DNA of 64,000 bases, from the NCBI RefSeq assembly GCF_002952775.1, contig NZ_CP025066.1, positions 2,418,001 through 2,482,000 of the forward strand, written 5' to 3'. Below, piece after piece: positions 27,174 to 36,206 of the stretch (position 1 is its first letter; each line of letters starts with the position of its first letter). Under the pieces are notes generated by a model. That model did not search any database, was not told where the DNA came from, and was given only the letters and a program-made list of their open reading frames with translations. The translations under genes were made by a program, and so were the position numbers. The stretch is from Halalkaliarchaeum desulfuricum (lineage in GTDB: Archaea; Halobacteriota; Halobacteria; Halobacteriales; Haloferacaceae).

Positions 27174-28115
27174 ATGCGCATTGCAGTTTACGGAGCGGGA
27201 GGCGTGGGTGGTTATTACGGAGGCCGTCTCGCCCAGCAAGGGCACGAAGTTTCACTCATCGCCCGGGGAGAACATCTCCAGGCTCTCACAGAGGATGGCC
27301 TCACTGTCGAATCCGTGCACGGGGATTTTTACGTCCATCCGTTTGCTACCGACGATCCCTCCGAGATCGATCCCGTCGACGTCGTCCTCTTTTGTGTGAA
27401 GTCGTTCGACACCGAGTCAGCCGCCGTGGGACTCGATGAACTCCTCGACGATGGAGGTGCTGTGTTGAGCCTCCAGAACGGGGTGGACAACGAGGAGATG
27501 CTCGCTGATATCGTCGGAACGGATCGGGTCTGGGGTGGCGTCACCTACATCTTTTCGACGATCAAGGAATCCGGGGTTATCGAACACACCGGTGGACCGG
27601 CGAAAATTCTCTTTGGCCACTATCACGATCTCGGGGATGAACCCCCCGAGCGGTCGACATTGGCTGAGACGTTCCTCGAAGCGTGTGAGGCTGCCGATGG
27701 AATGACCGCCGACTATACACCCGCCGTTCACGCGACCCTGTGGGACAAATTCGCCCTCATCTGTGCTCAAGCCGGGCTGACAGCGAGCACGCGTCAACCG
27801 CTCGGCCGTGTGCGGGAAACCGACGAGTCGTGGGGGTTGTACCGACAGGTGATGGAAGAGGTCGTCGCTGTCGCCCACGCCGAGGGTGTTCGCTTCGACT
27901 GGGATCCAGTCGGGAAGTGGATGGACGCAATGGGTGAGGGAAGTGGTGGTCAGTACTCCAGTCTCCACTACGATCTCACGCACGGCAAGCGTATGGAACT
28001 CGAGGCGCTACACGGCAGCGTGGTTCGACGGGCTCGGGAAGTGAACGTCCCCGTGCCGGCGAATCGGGCGATCTACGCGATGTTATTGCCACAGCAGGCA
28101 GATTCCTCTTTTTAG
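27174..28115 (+). CDS. panE: 2-dehydropantoate 2-reductase family protein
   Basis: The 313-residue protein is a ketopantoate reductase-type enzyme that uses NADPH to reduce ketopantoate to pantoate in coenzyme A synthesis. The N-terminal GAGGVGGYYGG dinucleotide motif starts at residue 7. FCVKSFDT and LQNGVDNEE are family blocks, and the catalytic lysine is likely K192 in TLWDKFAL. The C-terminal helical domain ends with ANRAIYAMLL. Several haloarchaeal paralogues exist with unknown substrates, so the pantothenate role is probable rather than certain. It lies between the hydrogenase and kor operons. Confidence 0.88.
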   Translation: MRIAVYGAGGVGGYYGGRLAQQGHEVSLIARGEHLQALTEDGLTVESVHGDFYVHPFATDDPSEIDPVDVVLFCVKSFDTESAAVGLDELLDDGGAVLSLQNGVDNEEMLADIVGTDRVWGGVTYIFSTIKESGVIEHTGGPAKILFGHYHDLGDEPPERSTLAETFLEACEAADGMTADYTPAVHATLWDKFALICAQAGLTASTRQPLGRVRETDESWGLYRQVMEEVVAVAHAEGVRFDWDPVGKWMDAMGEGSGGQYSSLHYDLTHGKRMELEALHGSVVRRAREVNVPVPANRAIYAMLLPQQADSSF

Positions 28116-28224
28116 GGAGCGTTGCTTCGTCGATTCAGCAACTCGAAAATTTGTCGACAGCGATCCGATTCGCGTTCTGTGCGTTGCCATGGGTTACCCT
28201 GGGAGCCAATAGACACTCCTCTGA

Positions 28225-29601
28225 TCAGGAAGTCACAGCTGCGTCAACGCCTCGTTTGTAGGCCGCGATGTTGATATCGAGGAGTCGGTCGACGTTACGT
28301 CGAATGGCGTTTTCGAGATAGTCGTGGGAGACGATCTCGTGTCGCTCGTTGAGATATCCGAGGAGAGCCATGTTCGTTGCCTGCTCGTTGCCTGCCTCTC
28401 GAGCAAATTCGCTAAAGGGGACGGGAGTCACGTCGTCGGGAATATCCGAGACGGCACTATCGACATACAGCGTGCCATCGGCGGAGAGGACGTTCCGGTG
28501 GCCAGCAACGGCATCCTCAGAGAGGGCGACGAGAATGTCCCCGGCACCATCCGGAATTTTCGCTTCGGAGATACCGTCGTCCTGAATAATCAGGTCTGCA
28601 CTCGCCGGCCCGCCGCGGGCCCGGGAGGAGTACTCGTCCGTTTTGAATACGTTTCGGCCGGCCCACGCCGTCGCCTCCCCGAGAATCGTCCCGGCAACGA
28701 CGACCCCCTGTCCACCCACGCCGGCAATGCGGAGCCGGAGTGACTGGGACTGTCCCTTTGACTTTCCCTCCGTGATTTCTGATGCGCCCTCGGGAACGTT
28801 CCGCGATCGGTGGCTTTGGACTGCAGTCTCGGAGATGTCGTCGAACGAGGCGACGAACTCGGACCGCTCCCCACGTCGATCCACGACCGTTCCGACCTCG
28901 AGTTCGCCGTTTTCGATCTGTTCGTCCATCCACTCGAGCATCTCGGGGGCGCTGGCCATCTCGTTTCGACGTCCGTAGACGGTCGGACACTGGGAGATCA
29001 CCTCGACGAGTGAGAACCCGTCAGTTTCGATCGCTGTCTGTAGTTCCGAGACGAGTTGGTGCGGTCTCGAAGTCGGCTGACGGCCGACGTAGACTGCGCC
29101 AGCCTCGGCAGCGATCGCAGAGATGTCGATCGCATCTTCAGGATTGCCGTAGGGTGATGTCGTCGTTTTCGCACCGCGTTGTGTCGTCGGCGCAACTTGA
29201 CCGCCGGTCATCCCGTACGTGAAGTTGTTGACGAGCACGACCGTAATGTCGACATTTCGGCGTGCAGCGTGCAATAGGTGGTTCCCGCCGATCCCTGCGA
29301 GGTCGCCGTCTCCAGATATCACGACCGTCTCCTGATCTGGGTTCGTTGCTTTGGCCCCCGTCGCGAAGGCGATGGCCCGGCCGTGAGTGGTATGGAGCGT
29401 GTCAGCGTCGAAATTGGGACTGGGAATCCACGCCGAACAACCGATACCCGAAACTAGGAGGAGATCTTCGCGGTTCAACGGCAGGTTATCGACTGCTGCG
29501 GCGAAGGTGTTGAGTACTGTCCCACCCCCACAACCGGGACACATCGTGTGAGGGAGTTGCTCCTCTCGGAGATACGACCGGAGCTCGTAAGTCGAGTTCA
29601 C
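28225..29601 (-). CDS. korB: 2-oxoacid:ferredoxin oxidoreductase, fused beta-gamma subunit
   Basis: The 458-residue protein joins two subunits. Residues 1 to about 280 are the TPP-binding beta subunit, with MC21PGC24GGG, SGIGCSAW, a GDGDLAGIGGNHLLHAARR TPP/Mg motif and FTYGMTGGQVAPTT. After a polar linker, residues from about 290 to the end are the gamma subunit (IAGVGGQGVVVAGTILG, YSSRARGGPASADLII). In most archaea these are separate genes. The GTG start at 29601 overlaps the korA stop, with GGAGGTG in front. The set resembles the anaerobic 2-oxoglutarate-type enzyme and not the aerobic haloarchaeal two-subunit enzyme. Confidence 0.9.
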   Translation of the reverse strand: MNSTYELRSYLREEQLPHTMCPGCGGGTVLNTFAAAVDNLPLNREDLLLVSGIGCSAWIPSPNFDADTLHTTHGRAIAFATGAKATNPDQETVVISGDGDLAGIGGNHLLHAARRNVDITVVLVNNFTYGMTGGQVAPTTQRGAKTTTSPYGNPEDAIDISAIAAEAGAVYVGRQPTSRPHQLVSELQTAIETDGFSLVEVISQCPTVYGRRNEMASAPEMLEWMDEQIENGELEVGTVVDRRGERSEFVASFDDISETAVQSHRSRNVPEGASEITEGKSKGQSQSLRLRIAGVGGQGVVVAGTILGEATAWAGRNVFKTDEYSSRARGGPASADLIIQDDGISEAKIPDGAGDILVALSEDAVAGHRNVLSADGTLYVDSAVSDIPDDVTPVPFSEFAREAGNEQATNMALLGYLNERHEIVSHDYLENAIRRNVDRLLDINIAAYKRGVDAAVTS

Positions 29602-30746
29602 GTCGCAACACCTCCGATCTCCTGGACGAGGGCATCCACGCTGTAGGGCTCCCCGCCGATCCGGTCGAGCGTTTCGACGGGAGCGTTTGAGACCCATTCG
29701 ACCTCTCTGGCAAGTTGACCGAGGCTCAACTCCGGCACAAACACACGGTCGACATCGCTGGTCAGGTCACCAATCGTCTCTTCGGGGAACGGCCACACGG
29801 TCTTGAGTCTGAGCGACCCCACCCGGTGTCCTTCCTCACGCATCCGGTCGACGGCGCCCTCCGCGGTCCGGCCGGTGATTCCGTAGGAGACGACCAAAGC
29901 GTCCATCTCGTCTGTATGAGCCGTTTCGTATTCGATAATCCGATCCCGATTCGACTCGATCTTTCGGTGGATACCGCGCACGAGCGAGTCGTGGACGGAC
30001 TGGGTCTTCACGTCCCGCATCCCGTCGGGCTCGTGGGTCGATCCAGTCACGTGTGCGGAGAGGTCGTTTCCAAACAGTGGCATCGGTGCGACATCCGGGT
30101 CGCCAAAGTAGGTGTCATCTCCTTCCGTCGCCACCGTTCGGTCGACTGTCTCGACCTGTTGGGGGACCTGCAGTCGTTCGCTCGCGTGACCGATGATCCC
30201 GTCCGCGAGCACGAGTACGGGGGTTCGATATCGATCGGCCAGGTTGAACGCACGGACGGTCAACTCGAAGGCTTCCTGCACTGATGCAGGCGTCAGTGCG
30301 ATTATCGGGTGATCGCCATGGGTTCCCCACCGGGCCTGCTGGAGGTCACCCTGTGCTGGCAACGTGGCCTGTCCGGTCGAGGGGCCGCTGCGCTGGATGT
30401 CGACGACGACGAGTGGTGTCTCGGTCATCACTGCGTATCCGAGGTTCTCCTGCATGAGCGAGAACCCGGGCCCGGACGTCGACGTCATCGCCTTCGATCC
30501 CTGCCAGGACGAACCGATCGCTGCGGCGATCGAGCCGAGTTCGTCCTCCATCTGGACGTACCGTCCGCCGAGTTTGGGGAGTTCCTCGGAAAGCGTCTCG
30601 GCGATTTCACTCGCTGGTGTGATCGGATACCCCGCGAAGAACCGACAGCCGGCATACAGCGCACCGTAGGCAATAGCTTCATCGCCCGTCACGAAGTGGT
30701 TCCCCGGTTCTACTACCTGCTGTGGGGTAAGTGTCTCAGGCGGCAT
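29598..30746 (-). CDS. korA: 2-oxoacid:ferredoxin oxidoreductase alpha subunit
   Basis: The 382-residue alpha subunit contains the pyrimidine-binding domain of the TPP enzyme. FVTGDEAIAYGALYAGCRFFAGYPITPASEIAE opens the domain, followed by MEDELGSIAAAIGSSW and TSGPGFSLMQENLG. A C-terminal domain (DALVVSYGITGRTAEGAV, LKTVWPFPEE) follows. The enzyme decarboxylates a 2-oxoacid (2-oxoglutarate is most likely by resemblance), forming an acyl-CoA and reduced ferredoxin. The start at 30746 follows GGAGGTG and overlaps the ferredoxin gene by 11 bases. Confidence 0.9.
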   Translation of the reverse strand: MPPETLTPQQVVEPGNHFVTGDEAIAYGALYAGCRFFAGYPITPASEIAETLSEELPKLGGRYVQMEDELGSIAAAIGSSWQGSKAMTSTSGPGFSLMQENLGYAVMTETPLVVVDIQRSGPSTGQATLPAQGDLQQARWGTHGDHPIIALTPASVQEAFELTVRAFNLADRYRTPVLVLADGIIGHASERLQVPQQVETVDRTVATEGDDTYFGDPDVAPMPLFGNDLSAHVTGSTHEPDGMRDVKTQSVHDSLVRGIHRKIESNRDRIIEYETAHTDEMDALVVSYGITGRTAEGAVDRMREEGHRVGSLRLKTVWPFPEETIGDLTSDVDRVFVPELSLGQLAREVEWVSNAPVETLDRIGGEPYSVDALVQEIGGVAT

Positions 30747-30963
30747 TGGCCGACACCTCCAGTGCGAAATCCGGGCAGAGTAGCTCACAGATCTCGCAGT
30801 GAACACAGTCCTCGACGTTGGCCAGTGTCGGAACGTCCTCGAGAGACGCCGCCTCGAAGACGTCAGTCGGACACCGGGCGACACAGATGCCGCAGGCTTT
30901 ACACTGGCGTGTATCGAGGGAGATGGAAACGGACTCTCCTGTCGCTGTAATCGTCTCTCCCAT
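30736..30963 (-). CDS. korD: Ferredoxin-like delta subunit of the 2-oxoacid oxidoreductase, 2x[4Fe-4S]
   Basis: The 75-residue protein has two complete cluster motifs, CKACGICVARCP and CVHCEICELLCP. It is the first gene of the korD-korA-korB operon, an order found in methanogens and other anaerobes. It would accept electrons from the TPP enzyme. The ATG at 30963 (MGETITATGE) is taken because the 13 upstream codons encode an implausible hydrophobic/basic extension. Confidence 0.88.
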   Translation of the reverse strand: MGETITATGESVSISLDTRQCKACGICVARCPTDVFEAASLEDVPTLANVEDCVHCEICELLCPDFALEVSANAA

Positions 30964-31410
30964 ACGAAACGCAGAGCGGTAAAAGCAGAATAGTAGTGTC
31001 ACTAATTCTCACGCTATGGGAATAGCCTCGAGAAACACACCGGTTGCAGAGCGTTCGAAACAGCCTTTGGTCGAGATTTCCGACTATCTGTGACCGCAGC
31101 TCCCAGACAGTCGGCGGCCCAGCACAAATCGATAATACCAGCAGGTGCCTTCGGGATTCAAAGGCCAAGAACCACTGAGGAAAGGGTTCGACCGCGGTAG
31201 CTCGCTGGAGAACGGATGCACACGCTGGACTGGACATGAGGGAAACGAACCGACGCTCGTCGAGGCGTGCCGCGACATGTTCGTGTAGTGTCAACACGGG
31301 GTGGAAGCGATTACAGCTTGTGGTCTGACTTTGGGGCTGTAGACGCACAACCCGCACCGGATTGCAGTCTTCGATGCCTCTTTTGTCTCGCCCCCTGTAC
31401 CGGGGAAGCA
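30964..31410. other. Intergenic region between korD and an MFS gene
   Basis: The 447-base gap contains the divergent promoters of the two genes. The MFS frame stays open upstream to 31267, but that extension encodes a Cys-rich, improbable N-terminus. A minus-strand frame here (30899-31522) resembles no family I know. I see no repeat or RNA gene. Confidence 0.35.
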
Positions 31411-32718
31411 GTGACCGGAATCGGAATCGAGCGCCTGTTCGGCCGGAACGCGGGGATGATCCGCGAAACTGACTTCCGGTTGCTCCTTGCGGCCAACGCC
31501 ATCGGCGCGCTCGGAACTGCACTCGTCTCCCCCCTGCTCGACACGCTGACCGGTCCCTTCGGTGTCTCGGCGGCCCGGATCGGGCTCATAGTGACGGCGT
31601 TCGCGGCCCCGGCGGTCGTGATGGTTCCGCTTGGCGGCGTCCTCGTCGATCGCGTTGGCCGGAAGCCGATACTCGTCACCGGGCTTCTCTGTTTCGCCGT
31701 TGGTGGGACCGCAATCGCCTTCACCACGGACTTCCGGATCGTCTTGACGCTGCGCGTTCTGCAGGGGATCGGGTTTGCAGGTGTTATCCCGGTCATCATC
31801 ACTTGCCTCGGTGACCTCTACGAGGATGACGCCGAGGCGACCGCCCAGGGACTCCGATTCGGTGTGTCCGGGCTCTCGCAGGCGGTCTTTCCCGCAACCG
31901 CCGGTGTACTCGTCGTCCTCGCCTGGCAATACCCGTTCTTCATCTACGGGCTCGGGATTCCCGTCGCGGCCGCAATCTGGCTTAGATTCGAGGAGCCGAC
32001 GGACGTGGTTCGTGAGTCGGGGACCAGAGCCAAGAACAGCGGAGAGAAACGGGATGTCACTCCAGATTCGCCGCCGGATCGTCCGACCGGGTACGTCCGT
32101 CGGCTTCTCCACCTCGCATCCCGAAGGCGGGTCTACTCGTACCTGCTCGCTAGGGCGATCATCATGGTCCCGTTCATAGGCTTTCTCACCTACAACTCCC
32201 TGGTCGTGGTCCAACTTCTCGACGGTTCGCCTCGGGAGGCCGGGATCATCGTGGCGCTCTTCAGCCTCGTGTACGCCGCGACTGCGACGCAGGCGGGACG
32301 GATCACAGCGTTATTCGAGCGTCGGACCATACCTCTACTCGCGGCGAACGTCCTGCTCGGCGGTGGACTCGTCGGATTCGGGATCGCGCCGTCGATGTCG
32401 GTCGCGATCCTGGCCGCCTGTGTCCTTGGCGTGGGCGTCGGGATCACCTTCTCACTGTACAGAAGCATCATCACGGGGCTCGCCCCGGACGCGTTTCGCG
32501 GCGGGTTGGTAAGCCTCGGCGAGTCCGGCGGGCGTCTCGTTTCTACGCTCACACCAATCGGGATGGGGGGTGCGATCGCGCTCGGCGACCCCATGCTCGG
32601 CGCGGCAGCAGCGCTCCAGTGGACGGTCGTCGGGGCTGGCGTTCTGGCGGGCGCGATCGGCGTCGCGAGCGTCGTGTCCGCCCGAACCGCCCCGCCCGTC
32701 TCCGATGCGATCGAATGA
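31411..32718 (+). CDS. MFS transporter
   Basis: The 435-residue protein has 12 predicted transmembrane helices in two halves. The first half carries the signature VPLGGVLVDRVGRKPILVTG between helices 2 and 3. A hydrophilic central loop (about residues 215-255) separates it from the second half. It belongs to the drug/sugar-type major facilitator group; the substrate is unknown. A GTG at 31411 and an ATG at 31456 (MIRETDFRLL) are both possible starts, and the latter is closest to helix 1. Confidence 0.85.
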   Translation: MTGIGIERLFGRNAGMIRETDFRLLLAANAIGALGTALVSPLLDTLTGPFGVSAARIGLIVTAFAAPAVVMVPLGGVLVDRVGRKPILVTGLLCFAVGGTAIAFTTDFRIVLTLRVLQGIGFAGVIPVIITCLGDLYEDDAEATAQGLRFGVSGLSQAVFPATAGVLVVLAWQYPFFIYGLGIPVAAAIWLRFEEPTDVVRESGTRAKNSGEKRDVTPDSPPDRPTGYVRRLLHLASRRRVYSYLLARAIIMVPFIGFLTYNSLVVVQLLDGSPREAGIIVALFSLVYAATATQAGRITALFERRTIPLLAANVLLGGGLVGFGIAPSMSVAILAACVLGVGVGITFSLYRSIITGLAPDAFRGGLVSLGESGGRLVSTLTPIGMGGAIALGDPMLGAAAALQWTVVGAGVLAGAIGVASVVSARTAPPVSDAIE

Positions 32719-33084
32719 CCGCCGTTGGCAGCACGGCATTCTCCGCCGGCGGTCTCTGTCGGCGGCGGTGTTTAAATAGAAGTGGTAAAGTTCGAGCCGT
32801 CAGATACCCGTACTTGGACTCGAATTCAGCTCGTAGTTCGTAGATATCGAGATTGAACATTTTCAGAACGGAACGGAATCGGCGTTCGAGATCCGGCTCA
32901 ATTGCCAGTTCCCGAGCGAGAAACCCACGACAGAGAACCCAGTAAGCAAGTTGTTGAAGAAGCGGACTCACGAGCAAAACGTGCCCAGGAGAAAGCCGAG
33001 AAGACCGGGTTAGCGGGTGGGACAGAAGAGGTATTGACGAAAGAAGCGATAATCGAGAGTGCCGGATTTGATGGGTGGGAACCC
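32719..33084. other. Intergenic region with a possible degraded gene
   Basis: This 366-base gap lies between convergent genes. A minus-strand frame from about 33000 to 32770 reads in plausible protein-like codons (QQLAYWVLCRGFLARELAIEP, FNLDIYELRAEFESKYGYL), but it has no clear start and runs into unlikely sequence on both sides. On the plus strand a TTTAAATA element occurs at 32771. It could be the remnant of a transposase or other gene; I could not identify it. Confidence 0.3.
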
Positions 33085-34320
33085 TTATACTGCGACGCCC
33101 TCCCGGTCGATTGTGCCATCGGCCCGAATTATGACTTCCAAACTCAAGTAGTCGTAGACGTCTATCTCGTGTGTCCGTCCGTCGGGAAAGACAAATCGGA
33201 GGTGGCATTTCTCACCATCAGTCTCTCGTTCGATGATGCGCGTTTCTCCCGGTTCGAGGCTGGTATCGATGTCACGGCAATCCGCAGTGAATCCGACCTC
33301 CCCGTCGAATCTGGAACTCAAATACACTTCGACGAGCAGCGATCCCTCCGGCATCACACTGCTGGGCGTTTCTTCAGGGGGCGTTCCAGTCGGCGTCTCC
33401 GTCCCTTCGTCGTAGGTTTCGAGCGCTTCGACGAGTTCGGTTGTTCGGAGCGTATCGAGTTCGGTCCAGTACAACTCGCTTTCGTACTCGACGAGCCATT
33501 CGCCAACTCGATCGGAAACGTATATCGGCTCGTGTTCGAGCAACCGCTCTCCGACGGCGATAAACGCATCGTCGCCAGTTCCGACGACTGTGCGACCGTC
33601 CGAAATCGCTTCCTCGACGAGGTCGCGTTCCCCATCGCTCAGCGACTCCAGGACGATCCGGTGCTGTACCCGCAGTTCAGCTCCGTACGCCGCTGGCGTC
33701 GGAGCGCGCTCAAAAAGGTCGTACTGAAAAGTGTAGACGGTTGTTTCGGATTTGTCACTCTCGATTGCGAGTACGTGATCGTCGATACTCACGAACTCGT
33801 ACTCCGTGTCTGGGACCAGAACGGATGCCTCGATTTCGCTGTCGTCCGTGTACTCGAGCCGGGTTCCGATACGCTGCTCGTCATCATTCTGCGCGAGATT
33901 CTTCCGGACATCGGTGAGTTGCGCTCGATCGACATCGGGGAGGTCGTCATAGTCGATCTGTGATCCAGTTGGGTCTTCGTCGGTCTGTTCTGCCGTGACA
34001 ATGTAGTCGGTCCGCGTTCGCTCGTCCCTCTTCTCCCAGTCCACCTCGTAGACGGTATTCCGCAAGCGAATTGGCCGATCCGGGTCAAATGGAGGGCGTT
34101 CCCTTTCGACCTCGACCTGACCGTCTTCCAGCGTCTCATCGAGCAGTGCAGCGGTCTCCGGATCACAGTCGGGATCGACCGATTCCGTGGCCAGTTTGCC
34201 GATTTCGGCGTCTGATTCGACCGCCGTCATTTGGAGTGCGCCACCGGGCGAGACACACCCGGCAAGCGCTCCGAGGGATCCCGTCGCTACGAGACCGAGC
34301 ACCTGTCGCCTGGAGGGCAT
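33085..34320 (-). CDS. Large Tat/lipobox lipoprotein of unknown function
   Basis: The 411-residue protein starts MPSRRQVLGLVATGSLGALAGC, a twin-arginine signal with a lipobox and C22 as the lipid anchor. The mature protein is very acidic and has repeated beta-rich segments (RNTVYEVDWEKRDERTRTDY, LRVQHRIVLESLSDGERDL). Thr/Pro-rich linkers follow (TETPTGTPPEETPSS) and then a small C-terminal beta domain. It resembles uncharacterised haloarchaeal surface lipoproteins. Confidence 0.75.
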   Translation of the reverse strand: MPSRRQVLGLVATGSLGALAGCVSPGGALQMTAVESDAEIGKLATESVDPDCDPETAALLDETLEDGQVEVERERPPFDPDRPIRLRNTVYEVDWEKRDERTRTDYIVTAEQTDEDPTGSQIDYDDLPDVDRAQLTDVRKNLAQNDDEQRIGTRLEYTDDSEIEASVLVPDTEYEFVSIDDHVLAIESDKSETTVYTFQYDLFERAPTPAAYGAELRVQHRIVLESLSDGERDLVEEAISDGRTVVGTGDDAFIAVGERLLEHEPIYVSDRVGEWLVEYESELYWTELDTLRTTELVEALETYDEGTETPTGTPPEETPSSVMPEGSLLVEVYLSSRFDGEVGFTADCRDIDTSLEPGETRIIERETDGEKCHLRFVFPDGRTHEIDVYDYLSLEVIIRADGTIDREGVAV

Positions 34321-34392
34321 GTACGCAGTTTTGGGAGAGCCAGATAATGAGTTTTCGGTGCTGCCGATTCATTATCCGGCGGCTATTCAGCG

Positions 34393-34668
34393 GTGTTGTT
34401 CGGTGAAGTGGATGACGAAGACGTCGCTTGCTCACAACAGTTTATTTGCGGCCCTTCGAGGGAGATTTGCATCCCAGTTGTAATCCCGGATCCCGGCAGA
34501 CGATCGGACCGAAAAGACCCACCAAAAAAAGAGCGCGAGGTAATCGTCGATCCGGACGGAGACGAAGTTGGCCGATTCGAGATAGCTGTCGAGTGGGCGC
34601 GTTCGTATGTGACCGGCGAAATCTCCAGAGGAGAGTATTTCGAGCGTGTGCTCGAAACGGTCGAATGA
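34393..34668 (+). CDS. Small hypothetical protein with SHOCT-like C-terminus
   Basis: The frame encodes up to 91 residues from a GTG at 34393, or 86 from a GTG at 34408. The first half is low in structure, with a PPKKEREV stretch. The C-terminal 35 residues (FEIAVEWARSYVTGEISRGEYFERV) look like a short oligomerisation helix pair of the kind seen in SHOCT domains. The gene is compact and coding-like but short. Confidence is limited. Confidence 0.35.
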   Translation: MLFGEVDDEDVACSQQFICGPSREICIPVVIPDPGRRSDRKDPPKKEREVIVDPDGDEVGRFEIAVEWARSYVTGEISRGEYFERVLETVE

Positions 34669-34700
34669 CTATCCCCTCCCCTCACGCCATACACTTCGAC

Positions 34701-36206
34701 TCACCCGAACGGCGTCACGGGCAACCAGAGATACGAGAGGAACGCGACCAGGGGAATACAGATCAGGTTGATCACGATCCCGACGCGCACCATCTGTCGC
34801 ATGTCGAGTTGACCGCTTCCGTAGGCGATCGCGTTCGGGGGCGTCCCGACGGGCAACACGAACACGAACGACGCCGCCAGGGCTGCGGGCGCCATCAGGT
34901 ACAGCGGCGGCGAGGACGCCAGCGGCGCGAACGCGACGAGGATCGGCAGAAACACCGTCGCAGTCGCGGTGTTCGACATGAGATTCGAGAGGGCCATGAC
35001 GGCAGTCACGACCACTGCGATCAAAAGCAGAATTGACATCCACTCCAGACCGGAAAGCGACTGGGCAACCACCTCGTCCAGTCCGCCGGCCTGGAACGCG
35101 TGGGCGACTGCAAAACTCCCGCCGATCAAAAGGAGCACGTCCCAGGGAAGCTCTGCGGCGTCCTCCCACGACAGGAGGCGATCGTCACCGTCCGGACCGC
35201 CCGGGACGAGGAACAGCCCGATCCCGCCGATCACCGCGATAACGGGGTCGGTGAGCGCGGGAAGGATCGGTTCGATCACCGCAGGACGGAGGAGCCAGGC
35301 GAGGATAACGAGCCCGAAGACGAGGGTTACTCTCCGTTCGTCGCTCTCCATGGCGGACATCCCCGCGTAGTACTTTCTGGCGAACTCCTCGTCGATAGCC
35401 GACGACGGGTCGGTCAACCAGATGATACACCCCCAGGCGACCAGCAGCGTCACGACCACCAGCGGGACGGCGTAGATCATCCAGTCGACGAATCCGACGT
35501 CCACCCCGAGCTGTGATCCGGCAATCCCGGCGAAGATCGCACTCGGCGGGCTGCCGATGAGTGTGGCGGCCCCGCCGATGTTGGCGCCGAATGCGACTCC
35601 CAGAAGGAGTGCGAGACCGAACCCCTTCGACAATGTCTCGTCGGGGGCGTCGATGTCTTCGGCCGATTCCCCGGGGGAAATCGACGGCGCGTCGTCGATG
35701 TCGTCGGCCCCCGCTAGCGCGATTGCGACTGCGATCGGGAGCATCAACATCGCCGTGGCGGTGTTGGAGATCCACATCGACAGGAACGCCGTGACCGCCA
35801 TTATCCCGAGGAGAAGACGCGCCGGCGCGCCACCGATGTTGGCCATGAAGACGATGGCCAGCCGTCGGTGGAGGTGAGACCGCTCGACAGCGAGGGCAAG
35901 CATGAACCCGCCGAGAAGGAGAAACACGATCGGATGGGCGTACTGGGCCGTGACCGCGTCGACCTCGACGACGCCAGTCTGTGAGAACACCGGGATCGGA
36001 ACGAGACTCGTCACCGCGAGATGTACCGGTTCGGTGACCCACCAGATCACGACCCAGAGTGTGCCGGCAAGAACCGCGTTGGCAGCCGGCGGAATTCCGA
36101 ACGGGTTCCCCAGGTAGACGAGTATGAACAAAAGCGGACCGAGAACTGCGCCGACCACTTCGACGCACAATACCCCCCGACAACGCTGAACGAGTGGATC
36201 TATCAT
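34701..36206 (-). CDS. SLC13/DASS-family divalent anion:sodium symporter
   Basis: The 501-residue membrane protein has around 12 helices. It has the paired DASS motifs SNTATAMLMLPIA (about residue 140) and SNTATATVFLPIL (about 430), which form the sodium and carboxylate/sulfate sites. GGFMLALAVERSHLHRRLA and VGTPPNAIAYGSG are also typical. Substrates in the family are dicarboxylates, citrate, sulfate or phosphate; the choice cannot be made from sequence. Confidence 0.9.
   Translation of the reverse strand: MIDPLVQRCRGVLCVEVVGAVLGPLLFILVYLGNPFGIPPAANAVLAGTLWVVIWWVTEPVHLAVTSLVPIPVFSQTGVVEVDAVTAQYAHPIVFLLLGGFMLALAVERSHLHRRLAIVFMANIGGAPARLLLGIMAVTAFLSMWISNTATAMLMLPIAVAIALAGADDIDDAPSISPGESAEDIDAPDETLSKGFGLALLLGVAFGANIGGAATLIGSPPSAIFAGIAGSQLGVDVGFVDWMIYAVPLVVVTLLVAWGCIIWLTDPSSAIDEEFARKYYAGMSAMESDERRVTLVFGLVILAWLLRPAVIEPILPALTDPVIAVIGGIGLFLVPGGPDGDDRLLSWEDAAELPWDVLLLIGGSFAVAHAFQAGGLDEVVAQSLSGLEWMSILLLIAVVVTAVMALSNLMSNTATATVFLPILVAFAPLASSPPLYLMAPAALAASFVFVLPVGTPPNAIAYGSGQLDMRQMVRVGIVINLICIPLVAFLSYLWLPVTPFG

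Noticed and set aside
30899-31522. Minus-strand protein of 207 residues between korD and the MFS gene
   Set aside because: It is rich in Arg and Cys, overlaps korD and the MFS gene, and matches no family I know. It appears to be a chance frame.
32902-33963. Plus-strand protein of about 353 residues opposite the large lipoprotein
   Set aside because: Most of it is antisense to a convincing Tat lipoprotein gene. Only the first 50 residues look protein-like, and they fall in the possible remnant region.
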